Below, piece by piece: positions 5,558 to 13,080 of a DNA stretch of 13,829 nucleotides (position 1 is the stretch's first letter; the number at the start of each line of letters is the position of its first letter). This stretch comes from an uncultured Eggerthellaceae bacterium. Lineage in GTDB: Bacteria; Actinomycetota; Coriobacteriia; Coriobacteriales; Eggerthellaceae. Made by a program: the position numbers and the translations under genes. The stretch lies in NCBI GenBank assembly GCA_910588945.1, contig CAJUSF010000068.1, forward strand, positions 1 to 13,829, given 5' to 3'. The notes below the pieces were generated by a model. That model saw only the letters and a list, made by a program, of their open reading frames with translations. It made no database searches and was not told where the DNA came from.

Positions 5558-6238
5558 TTAATCAGAAACAATACGCTTACTCTCAGGCATTCTTTCATAC
5601 ATCTCTTGCATCTTGCGTGGTTGCGTGAAGAATTGATCGCAAATCATATTAAGAAGAGCGAAAAGATAAATTGCATCGTCCCTATTCTCGTTCAAATCCA
5701 GCGTCCCTGGATGAACCGATTCATTTCCGCTAATCCGAATAATATCTAGAGCTCTTATTAAATTGGTATCAATCGACTGATCCTTTAACTTGTTAATGTC
5801 TCTATAAATATTACCAGTTGAGTCTTCTTGCAACACTTCTTTCAGTAGAAGCTGTAAAGCCAGCCTCAGCAACGCTGCCGCAGAAATGGGAGATAATCCA
5901 ACAACCTTTGATGCTTCAATATACCGTTCGCGAATGCTTTCAGGCATATCTGAATTTGGCTCGTCTACGGGACATGAGTAAGGATGCACCATTTCATCCT
6001 TATACCAAACAGCGATTTGGTGACAGTTTTCGCATTTTGAAAAATTCCATTCTGAGATTATCTCATCTGAAATACTTCGGCCGTTAAACATAAGATACCT
6101 CTCATCTGTTTCTACGTCATATTCTTCATGCGCTGAATGCGCGTGACTATTTCCGTACCATCTTTGCGTAGCGGTCACATCACAATACGGACACGTGAAC
6201 ACTTCCAAAAGTCGTTTAGGTGCAACATGCTTTGGCAT
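5558..6238 (-). CDS. DUF4145 domain-containing protein
   Basis: A 226-residue protein. The N-terminus has two CxxC knuckles, FTCPYCD (C16, C19) and SKCENCH (C69, C72), likely forming a zinc ribbon split by an insert. The C-terminal half (about 105-210) is the DUF4145 helical domain: GLSPISAAALLRLALQLLLKE (114-134), then a LIRALDIIRISGNESVHPGTL segment whose GNESVHPG (171-178) is the conserved signature, then YLFALLNMICDQFF. DUF4145 is often found in or beside restriction and other defence genes, sometimes fused to nucleases, but here it stands alone without a catalytic partner. AGGGGAT lies about 5 nt before the ATG. The gene is AT-rich like the facing SEC-C cluster. Function is unknown. Confidence 0.85.
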   Translation of the reverse strand: MPKHVAPKRLLEVFTCPYCDVTATQRWYGNSHAHSAHEEYDVETDERYLMFNGRSISDEIISEWNFSKCENCHQIAVWYKDEMVHPYSCPVDEPNSDMPESIRERYIEASKVVGLSPISAAALLRLALQLLLKEVLQEDSTGNIYRDINKLKDQSIDTNLIRALDIIRISGNESVHPGTLDLNENRDDAIYLFALLNMICDQFFTQPRKMQEMYERMPESKRIVSD

Positions 6239-6283
6239 AAGTATCCCCTATTCCCACTCAATAGTCGAAAGACCATTTTTTTG

Positions 6284-6312
6284 TATATAGGAGACTGCTC
6301 TTTCCATCTGAA
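6284..6312 (-). promoter_or_regulatory. candidate promoter of the DUF4145 gene
   Basis: On the minus strand TTCAGA (6312-6307), a 17-nt spacer and TATATA (6289-6284) match the sigma-70 hexamers at 4 of 6 positions each. This is modest support. It gives a leader of about 40 nt ending in AGGGGAT before ATG 6238. Confidence 0.3.
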
Positions 6313-6361
6313 GTTACCTCATCCACCTGCGTCGTTCTGGTCATAGGATTGAATTGAACTC

Positions 6362-6374
6362 ACCCGAATCGGGT
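6362..6374. promoter_or_regulatory. 13-bp palindrome, possible operator
   Basis: ACCCGA-A-TCGGGT is a perfect 6-bp dyad around one base. It is about 50 nt upstream of the DUF4145 promoter candidate and 80 nt outside the RAYT element. No T-tract is present. No ligand or regulator can be named. Confidence 0.3.
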
Positions 6375-6456
6375 CTAAATCAGCCAACAAAACTGAATAA
6401 ATCGTATTATACCGAATTAACCCCACTAGCTGGGTTTCTTGACGTCTGCGGACATG

Positions 6457-6474
6457 ATGTCAAAGGGTCACATC
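6457..6474 (+). repeat. left terminal repeat of RAYT copy 1
   Basis: ATGTCAAAGGGTCACATC is identical to the two repeats at 13409-13426 and 13429-13446, and is the exact complement of 6992-7009. The repeat is itself an imperfect palindrome (outer ATGT...ACAT), as expected for REP-like sites recognised by RAYT enzymes. Confidence 0.85.
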
Positions 6475-6523
6475 AAATGGCATCAATCACACCGAAACGA
6501 CACCAATCACGTCGGATCGCCCC

Positions 6524-6944
6524 TCATGCTTTCGCGATGATCCCTCTCTCGATCCCTGTCAATCGTTCGATCTGTCGAATAGATAGGCCGATGTCTTTGA
6601 GGAGACGCAGCGCTTTGTCTCGCTCTTGTTTCGGCAACCCTACAATGTAATCGGAAAAGTCAGTCCCAAAATATCTCTGAGCGATCGTTCGAGCATCGCT
6701 ATCGCATATTCGTGGTCGATAGCCATCAATCCTAGCGAACCCATCTTGCTCGTTTATGAGCTGATGAACGTGGTTTGACATGAGCGTTCAAAAGAATGGG
6801 GGCGTCATATTCACCCATCATGCGCTTGAGCGTATCCAGATAGTGTCTTTTGTCGTCATCATCCTCGAAGAGGGCTTGGCGACCAAGTCCTCGTTGAGTA
6901 ACGTGAACGAAGCCGGAAGAAAGCTCGCAGCGGAGTTGACGCAT
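6524..6944 (-). pseudogene. RAYT/Y1_Tnp transposase, frameshifted and lacking its central part
   Basis: The N-terminus (frame starting at ATG 6944) reads SGFVHVTQRGLGRQALFEDD, then KRHYLDTLKRM, then APILLNAH, matching the Y1/REP-associated tyrosine transposase family. At about 6781-6786 the frame shifts and continues MSNHVHQL, containing the HVH of the HUH metal site. It then jumps at once to the C-terminal region QLINEQDGFARIDGY to LSIRQIERLTGIERG. The segment that should contain the catalytic tyrosine and the ...YSSYREIAG region is absent. The second copy (13475-13829) shows FHQLINEQDG, so the deletion ends share TTCATCAGCTCAT, suggesting microhomology-mediated loss. The frameshift fits loss of a few bases around ATGTC. 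It is not functional. Confidence 0.85.
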
Positions 6945-6991
6945 AAATGACCTATCTAACGTAAGAATATGATCGTTAGATTATGCCATTA

Positions 6992-7009
6992 GATGTGACC
7001 CTTTGACAT
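6992..7009 (-). repeat. right terminal repeat of RAYT copy 1
   Basis: GATGTGACCCTTTGACAT on the plus strand is the perfect inverse of the left repeat at 6457-6474. It lies 47 bp upstream of the transposase start. Finding both ends perfect in a decayed element suggests recent arrival or selection on the ends. Confidence 0.85.
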
Positions 7010-7169
7010 CTAAATGTATTCCCATTTGCCTGCGGCTTGCCTTGCGGCTGTGGCTGGGACCTTGGAATTGTTGGGCTTGTTTCGAGTATCGGCTTTCCCT
7101 TTGGATCGGTGGAGTTACAAGAAAGCATTGCTGCAAGGACGGGGCGCTCTTTTCATAGATGCTTGCTTT

Positions 7170-9839
7170 CTATGAGATGCCGAGTTCCGCTGCAATTGCT
7201 ACAAGCTCGCTGTAGCGCTTCACACCAAACTTGCGGTACATGTGTGAGAGATGTGACTTCACGGTGCTCTCGCTTATGCAGAGCTCCTGGGAAATCTCCT
7301 TGCGATCCATGCCAGAAAGCGCGAGCTTGATCACTTCGAGCTCCCTGCTTGTGAGTTCCACAGCTTGACTCAGCTGGTCTTCTTCACCTTCTCGCAATTG
7401 CATGAAATCTTGCCTAAGCAACGACTGCGCAAAGTGACGATTCTTGTAGCTGGGTTTGGCGGTGGTGAGATAGACCATCAGCAGAGAGCGCACCTGGCGG
7501 GCTTTCCAGCCAAATATAGCGACGATGTCGTTTTCCTGTGCACGGCTGACGCATAGGTCGATTTCTCGCACCGCACGTGTGCGTTGTCCGCGCTCGAAGT
7601 AGATAAGGGCGACCTCCAACATGAGAATCTGTGCAATGAGGTTGTATTCATGGCTGTCAGCGGTTTCGAGTAGGGCGAGCAGGTGCTTCTCCCTTTCTTC
7701 CTCGTCGACGATGGAAAGCTCTATGAACTCGCGCACGAGACGGGACTGCGCTGTCATCGCAAGACCCAGCATGTCGAACTCCCTATATGAGGCGAGTGCC
7801 TCTTGCACACGCCCTTCGAGCAACATGAGCATCGCGTGGTTTTGGAAGGGCTGCACAGCAGCCATGCGAGGAATAAAGCTCAATGACATCTTGACCAAGC
7901 TCATGCTCTCTCTAAGGATGGCGTCTGCCTTGTCTATGTCTCCAACAGAGACATAGGTCCAGGCTCGGGCAGTACACCAATCTAGGAACATATCGACGTT
8001 GCTGCGCTTGGAAATGAGTGAGATCGCCTTTGCGAGGCGTTGCTCGCGCTCCATGTTGTTGTTGCTCAAAACATCGATCAAGACTTCGAGCGAGCATGCG
8101 GCACCGCAGGTCACGTAATCCGGTGCATAGCTCGTTTGAATTTGACGGCACATTTGAGCGGCGTGCTTGAGGTTTCCTTGCTCGAAGTACAAGAACGCCA
8201 TCGAGTAACTGTTGATTGACGAGAGGAAGGGGAAAGACCCGTCGCTTGTCAACGAGGCGAATTCCAGGTGGCACTCGAGACTCTCCTGGAATTTGCCCTG
8301 CTGGTCGAGGGCTTCCGAACGGCAATTGGCGAGTATGACCTTGAGCGGGATGAAGTCCTTGCCTGCAAGGCGGCTCTCCATTTGGTGGGCTTTCTCGATG
8401 CCGTCGTCGAACTTGCTGGCGAGGCAGAGCTCTTTGACCTTGATGACCTCGAGCGATAAGCGCAACCTCTCGTCGACGAGCTCATCGGGAAGCTCGTGCA
8501 GGGGTTTGAGCCAGAAGTCGAGCTCGTCGAGCTGCGCGCTGTAGGCATAGGCCCATGCCGCCAGTAGGTAAAAACAGGGGCTGAGTTCCTTGATATCGAG
8601 ATTACGACGGAACATGGTTATGCTCATGAGCTCTGCCGTTGTCATGTTTGGGTAGGCGACGCGTACGAGGTTGAAGATGTCCTCGCGCTCGCTTGCGAGA
8701 ATCTTATGCTTGGCGGCAGCGGTTGCCAGTCCATTCCTGAGACACCAGCGCGAAGCGCGGGCGTTTAGCAGGCGCTGCTCGTGCGAGGAGAGGATTTGGG
8801 CTTTCTTCATGACCCACTGCGAGAACAGGGGATGGAGCTCATATTCGCCTGAATTTGCGTCGATGAGGAAGAAGAACGCGTTGCGCCTGTGCAGACTGCT
8901 GATCGCGGTGTCGACATCGACATCCCCAAGCGTGTAGCCGGCGACCCTGGTGGAGATCATGCCAAGAGATGCCGTCTTGAGGAGGAAGTCCTTCTCTTCT
9001 TGGGACAAACCAGAGAAGACCTCGAACTCGAAGAACTCGTTGAGGCGGGGATCGGTACCCGACAAATTGGCGACAGCCTCTTTGAATGACACACCCGTAT
9101 CGACGCTGTCCATGACGATAGCCGTGCCGGCTGGCCAGCCTTGCGTTTTGTCATGGAGAAGACTCAAGTCCGGCTCCTCCACTTGCTCGACTCCGGCGTC
9201 AAGAAGGTATTCGAGCATCTCTTGTTTTGTAAGCGCAAGCATGCTGTAGTCGATGTTGATCGAGACGTCTGGGATGGTAAAGCCGGGGAAGCTGTGCTTG
9301 GTGAAGGCGACACGTGACGACAGGATGATATGGACGTTTCCAGAGAGCGCCAACATGAGCGTCAGGAGCTCTTCGAGCGTCTCGAAGCCGTAGATGACGT
9401 CAAGCCCTTCTATAACGATGAACAAGCCGCCGCACTTGCGTGCGCTGAGACTCATCTCGTTGGCCATTGTGAGGATGGCTTCGTTTCTTGCCATGGATTG
9501 GACCGCACCGAGACTTTTCTCGAAATCGAGACCCAGGGCTGTGCAGATTGCATAGTGGAAGTTGAGCCAGAAGCACTTCGAGTCGCGATCGCGGCGGTCG
9601 ATGGTGAACCATGCTGCTTTTTCTCCAGCATTTGTGAGGCTGTAGAACCAGTCCGCGAGAGCGGTTGTCTTGCCATAGCCTGCAGGAGCGTTGAGGAACG
9701 TGAAGCGTTGGCGTCGAGAGCGGTCGAGCAGGTGCATAATGCGCTCTCTTGGCTTGCCCCAGAGACGCTGCGCCGGTGGCATGGATTTGGCAACAATGGG
9801 GATGTTGTTTGTTGTGAGATGACCTGCAGTGCTCTCCAT
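7170..9839 (-). CDS. MalT-like LuxR-family transcriptional regulator (STAND ATPase)
   Basis: An 889-residue regulator. The N-terminal ATPase domain has a Walker A loop APAGYGKTTAL (51-61) and a later hydrophobic strand LFIVIEGLDVI as the likely Walker B. A long central helical part (about 370-780) should form TPR-like superhelical repeats that sense an inducer or partner. The C-terminal 61 residues (829-889) are a LuxR/GerE helix-turn-helix: LTSRELEVIKLALSG, then KEISQELCISESTVKSHLSHMYRKFGV. This is the architecture of MalT, which on binding ATP and inducer multimerises and activates neighbouring operons. AAGGAGG precedes the ATG by 4 nt. It is the last gene of the redox module and most likely controls it. 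It has no transmembrane segments, so any signal is cytoplasmic. A candidate SOS-type site lies in its upstream region. Confidence 0.92.
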   Translation of the reverse strand: MESTAGHLTTNNIPIVAKSMPPAQRLWGKPRERIMHLLDRSRRQRFTFLNAPAGYGKTTALADWFYSLTNAGEKAAWFTIDRRDRDSKCFWLNFHYAICTALGLDFEKSLGAVQSMARNEAILTMANEMSLSARKCGGLFIVIEGLDVIYGFETLEELLTLMLALSGNVHIILSSRVAFTKHSFPGFTIPDVSINIDYSMLALTKQEMLEYLLDAGVEQVEEPDLSLLHDKTQGWPAGTAIVMDSVDTGVSFKEAVANLSGTDPRLNEFFEFEVFSGLSQEEKDFLLKTASLGMISTRVAGYTLGDVDVDTAISSLHRRNAFFFLIDANSGEYELHPLFSQWVMKKAQILSSHEQRLLNARASRWCLRNGLATAAAKHKILASEREDIFNLVRVAYPNMTTAELMSITMFRRNLDIKELSPCFYLLAAWAYAYSAQLDELDFWLKPLHELPDELVDERLRLSLEVIKVKELCLASKFDDGIEKAHQMESRLAGKDFIPLKVILANCRSEALDQQGKFQESLECHLEFASLTSDGSFPFLSSINSYSMAFLYFEQGNLKHAAQMCRQIQTSYAPDYVTCGAACSLEVLIDVLSNNNMEREQRLAKAISLISKRSNVDMFLDWCTARAWTYVSVGDIDKADAILRESMSLVKMSLSFIPRMAAVQPFQNHAMLMLLEGRVQEALASYREFDMLGLAMTAQSRLVREFIELSIVDEEEREKHLLALLETADSHEYNLIAQILMLEVALIYFERGQRTRAVREIDLCVSRAQENDIVAIFGWKARQVRSLLMVYLTTAKPSYKNRHFAQSLLRQDFMQLREGEEDQLSQAVELTSRELEVIKLALSGMDRKEISQELCISESTVKSHLSHMYRKFGVKRYSELVAIAAELGIS

Positions 9840-9887
9840 TGCCCCTCCTTGTGTGGAAGCTTCTTTGTGCCGGCTAGATGACTTGTC

Positions 9888-9922
9888 GCCGGTTGCACTA
9901 TGCCAATGCTCGGCAAACCGGC
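9888..9922 (-). other. stem-loop in the regulator gene leader
   Basis: GCCGGTT (9888-9894) pairs with AACCGGC (9916-9922), and an inner TGCC/GGCA (9901-9904 with 9912-9915) closes a 7-nt loop, with a 6-nt one-sided bulge. A third segment, CCGGC (9870-9874), can pair with 9888-9892 instead, so the two folds exclude each other. No T-tract follows. It may be a folded leader affecting regulator translation, or chance. Confidence 0.35.
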
Positions 9923-9972
9923 CTATCTGCGGCTACCAGACATGCTGTAGCTCCAGCGCGGCTTTGGCGAGA

Positions 9973-9995
9973 ATCATATCACGAACACATGTTCC
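9973..9995 (-). promoter_or_regulatory. extended -10 promoter with SOS-box-like LexA site
   Basis: On the minus strand TGATATGAT (9981-9973) is an extended -10 (TG-n-TATGAT, 5/6). Immediately upstream, CGAACACATGTTCC (9982-9995, plus strand) matches every position of the Gram-positive LexA box CGAACRNRYGTTYC and would lie in the -10/-35 spacer, where a repressor blocks polymerase. No good -35 is visible, as is common with extended -10 promoters. The leader to the regulator ATG would be about 125 nt. Confidence 0.5.
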
Positions 9996-10025
9996 GCTAG
10001 TCTTGTTTTCAAGCTTCTTGAGAAG

Positions 10026-10271
10026 CTATTCTCGCAACGTCAGCTTGATTCGGACAGCATGGGTGGGGCAGTTTTGCAGGCACAGTCCGCATCCGGCGCA
10101 AAGCATGTGGTCTGTGACGTGCGAGTAAGGGCCGTGCTCGTCGCGGGCGGGTTCGAGTACGTGCTTTTGCGGGCAAAGGCGCACGCACTTCATGCAGCCG
10201 ATACAGTAGTCCCTGTCGATGTAAACAGAGGGCTTGTTTCTCACAAAGCCCGCTGGCGGACCATAGACCAT
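10026..10271 (-). CDS. 2x[4Fe-4S] ferredoxin-type electron-transfer protein
   Basis: An 81-residue protein starting MVYGPPAGFVRNKPS. It has two cluster-binding motifs: CIGCMKCVRLCP (C23, C26, C29, C33) and CAGCGLCLQNCP (C58, C61, C64, C68), each with the usual trailing proline. They should bind two [4Fe-4S] clusters and pass electrons to the molybdoenzyme encoded upstream. Upstream in-frame starts exist at 10283 and 10334, but GGAGG sits 5 nt before ATG 10271, so that start is preferred. There is no signal peptide, which agrees with a cytoplasmic partner. The gene follows the molybdoenzyme gene after about 145 nt containing a terminator-like hairpin, and precedes the regulator gene. A 6-bp stem (AGCTTC/GAAGCT, 10012-10027) straddles its stop codon but lacks a T-tract. 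Confidence 0.9.
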   Translation of the reverse strand: MVYGPPAGFVRNKPSVYIDRDYCIGCMKCVRLCPQKHVLEPARDEHGPYSHVTDHMLCAGCGLCLQNCPTHAVRIKLTLRE

Positions 10272-10310
10272 GGGTGCCTCCATCTGTGCTAGTCGAGAAA
10301 AGTTTGAAAC

Positions 10311-10345
10311 GCAAAAGAGGAGGGGCAGCTGCAATTGCCCCTCCT
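10311..10345 (-). terminator. intrinsic terminator / attenuator after the molybdoenzyme gene
   Basis: A perfect 10-bp GC-rich stem, AGGAGGGGCA (10318-10327) with TGCCCCTCCT (10336-10345), has an 8-nt loop. On the minus strand it is followed by CTTTTG. The T-tract is short, so read-through to the ferredoxin is likely. It lies about 70 nt after the enzyme stop. It would give more enzyme than ferredoxin and regulator message, or stabilise the enzyme mRNA 3' end. Confidence 0.7.
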
Positions 10346-10416
10346 GCTTGCGGAATTTCTGCCGCCTTATCTAGGAAAAGAAAATCGATAAAGTTGGCAA
10401 TTACAACGTTGGAATC

Positions 10417-13080
10417 TTACTTGCCGTTGAGCTCCCAGCAGCCGATCTCCTTGTAGGCACGGTCCCAGACGGTCTCGGCATCGGGGTTGTCGTAGTACTC
10501 GATGGGCACGTTCTCGTCAGACTGATCGGCCGGGTCGATGCAGGGGTAGACCTTGCACAGCAGGCCGCGTGCGTTCCAAGTTGCGGTCATCTTGTCGGCG
10601 AGCTCGGGGTCGTCGTCGATGAGCACATTTGCGGCGCAATCGAACACGCCTTGGCTCCACGGCTCCTCGGCGGGAAGCTCCGGGTACCACCATGAAGGCG
10701 GAACCTGAACCATGCCCTCGGGGACGTCCCAGCCCACATGAGCCTTCTGGCGGATGCGTCCCATGCGCGTCTCGATCCAGATCCAGTCCCCTTCGCGAAT
10801 GTGCAGCTTACGAGCATCGTTGATGTGCATCCAAGTCATTGGCCAGGGGACGACCGAGCGAGTACCGTGACCGGGCGTGCGCATCTCGGAGTGGTACAAC
10901 GGGCTGATGCGGCCGGAGGTGGTCAGGCGCAGCGGGTACTCCTTGGCCAGCTCGGGGTTGCCCAGCGGAGTCTCGGGCTCGGTGTAGACAGGAATGGGAT
11001 CATAGCCGAGCTCCTCGAGGACGGAGGAGAAGATCTCAGCCTTACGGGAGGGAGTTGCGAAGCCGCGCAGCTGACCGTTGGCAAGGGGCTTTGCGTACTT
11101 GTAGAAGTCCGTGCCGTAGGGGAAGTAGTTGCCGAGGTTGGTCGCTTTCTCGCGATTCATGTCGGGCACGCGCTCGAGGCGGTATTCGATGAGGTCCTCG
11201 TAGGTCTCCCAGGGCCAGTACTCCTTCTGGCCGCATGCGATGCCGAGTGCCCTGAAGAAGTCGAAGTCCATGTGGCGGTCGTAGAGGGGCTCGACGCCGC
11301 GGTCTCCGGTAACGATGAAGTCGTTGGAGTCCTCAGAGGTGGTGCAGCAGGGGCGCTCCATCCAGTCGGCTGCGGGGATGATGTAGTCGGCGAGAGCTGC
11401 AGTCGGGGTCTTCCAGTAGTCGACGACGACGAGGAGCTCGAGGGCCTTAAGGGCCTTGTAGACGCGCTTGGTGTTCGGCGCCCAAGCCAGCGGGTTGGAG
11501 GACCAGCAGATGCAGGCGGTGGCGGGGTAGGGGTCCTTCTCCAGAATTGCCTTCCACATCAGGGACGGGCTGCACAGCATCTGGTGCAGCATCGGACGGT
11601 TCAGGCCGAACATCTTGCGGTAGCACTTGTCGATCGCCTTGAAGCCATGCCAGGACATGACGCGGAACCGCTCGTTGCCGATGTAGTCCTTCTGAATCTC
11701 GGGGGTGAGGAGATCTGAAAGCTCGAGCTCAGAGTCGCGGACGGGGAACAGCTTCTCCTTGTCGTCCGGGTCAGCCGGCTGACCGACGTACTCGCCACCG
11801 GGGTTGTCGATGTTGCCGGTGAGGATGCGTGCCATGGTCTTGGCAATGCCAAACTGGGATGCGTTGATGCCATGCTGGTCGCCGCCGCCCAGGCCCCAGC
11901 CGATGAACGCAGGACCGTTGGTTGCGTACAGGCGTGCTGCCTCGCGAATCTTACGAGCGGGGACGTTGGAGATCTTGGAGGCGCGCTCGGGTGTCCAATC
12001 CTTGAAACGGTCCTCGATGGCGTCGAAGGCAGTCCAGCACTCGACCTCGGAGCCGTCGGCCATCTTGATCTTGAAGGTGCCCTGCAGGGCCGGGGTGACC
12101 TCGCAATCCTCGTAGTAGCGGTTCTCGTCGGAGCACCAGGTCACAGGCTGGCCGCTAATCTCGTTGATTGCAAGGAAATCCTCGTGCTTGCCGCCGTTGA
12201 ACTCGTCGAGGCGCACAAGCTTGCCAGTGTCCTTGCGGACCAGGAAGGGGGCGTTGGACCAGTAGCGAACGAACTTGTCATCCCACAGCTTCTCCTCGAA
12301 GATGACGTTGAGCCATGCGAAGGAGATTGCGCAGTCAGTGCCGGGATAGGGCTGCAGCCAGATGTCTGCAGTTGCGGAGCCGTCGATGCAGGTGGTGTCG
12401 ATGTTGATGTATTGGGCGGGGTTGTCCTGGTTGACTTCGATGCGGCCGCGCATGGTGCGCCACAGCGGACCCTCGGGAGCGTAGGCTTCAGACCAGCGCT
12501 TGCCCCAGTTGACAATTGTGCCGGTATAAGAGGGGGAGACGGGCATGATTGCCTCGACGGGCCAACCAACCATAGCCATGTTCAAGGAGTAGTTCCAGCA
12601 CCAGCAGATAGTGCCAGGGTCAACAACGTTGCCGGGGTTGCCAAAGAGGTTGAAGAAGCGCGTGCGTGCCCACAGGTGATCGGAGCGGTACGTGCCCTCG
12701 GAGGAGAACAGGGTCTTGGCGCCGTACTTCTCCTTAAGTGCCATGAGCTTGGTGGAAATCTCGTCGATCGCCTGTTCCCAGGAGATCTCTTCCCACTTGT
12801 CCTCGCCCTTCTCGCCAACGCGCTTCATGCAGTGGTTGATGCGCTTGGGATGGTAGTGGAACTTGATTGCTTTTTCGCCCTTGTTACCGAGGCGGTTGCA
12901 GAGAACAGTGCCCTCCTCTTCGTTAGGGCGCATCTCTACCAGGCGGCCGGTCTTGGTGTCGACACCGCACCAGACACCGCAGTTCATGTGGCACATGAAG
13001 CAACGGGTCCTGCGCCAGCGGATGCCGTTCTCATCGACCGTGTTGTTGGGGACGCCCAACATGGAAACCTTCTCGCTCAT
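10417..13080 (-). CDS. molybdopterin (bis-MGD) oxidoreductase, acetylene hydratase / catechol dehydroxylase-like
   Basis: An 887-residue catalytic subunit of the DMSO-reductase superfamily. The N-terminal [4Fe-4S] domain has C27, C30, C34 and C61 (CFMCHMNC...VLCNRLG), with an extra C38. The Mo/W-binding core follows. DPGTICWCW puts C159 at the place of the metal ligand (Cys141 in acetylene hydratase), and cofactor-contact motifs such as YINIDTTCIDGSA, QPYPGTD and TGNIDNPGGE come later. The C-terminal dinucleotide-binding domain (about 716-850) includes TTSGRISPLYHSEMRTPG and REGDWIWIETRMG. No twin-arginine signal is present, so it is cytoplasmic. His31 follows the second cluster cysteine, where acetylene hydratase has Asp13, so acetylene hydration is unlikely. 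Size, lack of signal and the Eggerthellaceae-like context fit reductive aromatic dehydroxylases or pyrogallol transhydroxylase-like enzymes. The substrate is unknown. AGAGGAA precedes the ATG by about 8 nt. Confidence 0.9.
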   Translation of the reverse strand: MSEKVSMLGVPNNTVDENGIRWRRTRCFMCHMNCGVWCGVDTKTGRLVEMRPNEEEGTVLCNRLGNKGEKAIKFHYHPKRINHCMKRVGEKGEDKWEEISWEQAIDEISTKLMALKEKYGAKTLFSSEGTYRSDHLWARTRFFNLFGNPGNVVDPGTICWCWNYSLNMAMVGWPVEAIMPVSPSYTGTIVNWGKRWSEAYAPEGPLWRTMRGRIEVNQDNPAQYINIDTTCIDGSATADIWLQPYPGTDCAISFAWLNVIFEEKLWDDKFVRYWSNAPFLVRKDTGKLVRLDEFNGGKHEDFLAINEISGQPVTWCSDENRYYEDCEVTPALQGTFKIKMADGSEVECWTAFDAIEDRFKDWTPERASKISNVPARKIREAARLYATNGPAFIGWGLGGGDQHGINASQFGIAKTMARILTGNIDNPGGEYVGQPADPDDKEKLFPVRDSELELSDLLTPEIQKDYIGNERFRVMSWHGFKAIDKCYRKMFGLNRPMLHQMLCSPSLMWKAILEKDPYPATACICWSSNPLAWAPNTKRVYKALKALELLVVVDYWKTPTAALADYIIPAADWMERPCCTTSEDSNDFIVTGDRGVEPLYDRHMDFDFFRALGIACGQKEYWPWETYEDLIEYRLERVPDMNREKATNLGNYFPYGTDFYKYAKPLANGQLRGFATPSRKAEIFSSVLEELGYDPIPVYTEPETPLGNPELAKEYPLRLTTSGRISPLYHSEMRTPGHGTRSVVPWPMTWMHINDARKLHIREGDWIWIETRMGRIRQKAHVGWDVPEGMVQVPPSWWYPELPAEEPWSQGVFDCAANVLIDDDPELADKMTATWNARGLLCKVYPCIDPADQSDENVPIEYYDNPDAETVWDRAYKEIGCWELNGK

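Larger units (their letters stand above)
6457..7009 (-). mobile_element. RAYT (Y1 transposase) element, 553 bp, internally deleted
   Basis: The element is bounded by a perfect 18-bp inverted repeat: ATGTCAAAGGGTCACATC on the left and its complement GATGTGACCCTTTGACAT on the right. The transposase remnant lies between, with 49 bp from its stop to the left repeat and 47 bp from its start to the right repeat. A stem TCTAACG/CGTTAGA (6955-6961 with 6974-6980) sits between the right repeat and the transposase ATG. The left end and C-terminal coding part recur at 13408-13829. No clear target duplication is seen at the edges. It is probably immobile by itself, since the catalytic core is missing. 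Confidence 0.75.

Noticed and set aside
5510..5749. 79-aa plus frame after the SEC-C gene
   Set aside because: It overlaps the DUF4145 C-terminus in antisense and has no ribosome site.
6419..6436. AACCC/GGGTT stem near the left end of RAYT copy 1 as a terminator
   Set aside because: Only 5 bp, with a broken T-tract and no gene upstream on the plus strand to terminate.
7153..7175. TCATAGA/TCTATGA stem at the regulator's stop codon as a terminator
   Set aside because: On the transcribed (minus) strand it is followed by AAAAG rather than T, so intrinsic termination is not supported.
9330..9881. 183-aa plus-strand open frame opposite the regulator's ATPase domain
   Set aside because: The opposite strand encodes a clear Walker A domain. 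This frame is its shadow.
10738..11718. 326-aa plus-strand open frame
   Set aside because: Same reason: antisense to the molybdoenzyme, no motif and no ribosome site.
10417..13080. Calling the molybdoenzyme acetylene hydratase
   Set aside because: The overall family fits, but the residue after the second cluster cysteine is His31 rather than the Asp known to be needed in acetylene hydratase.
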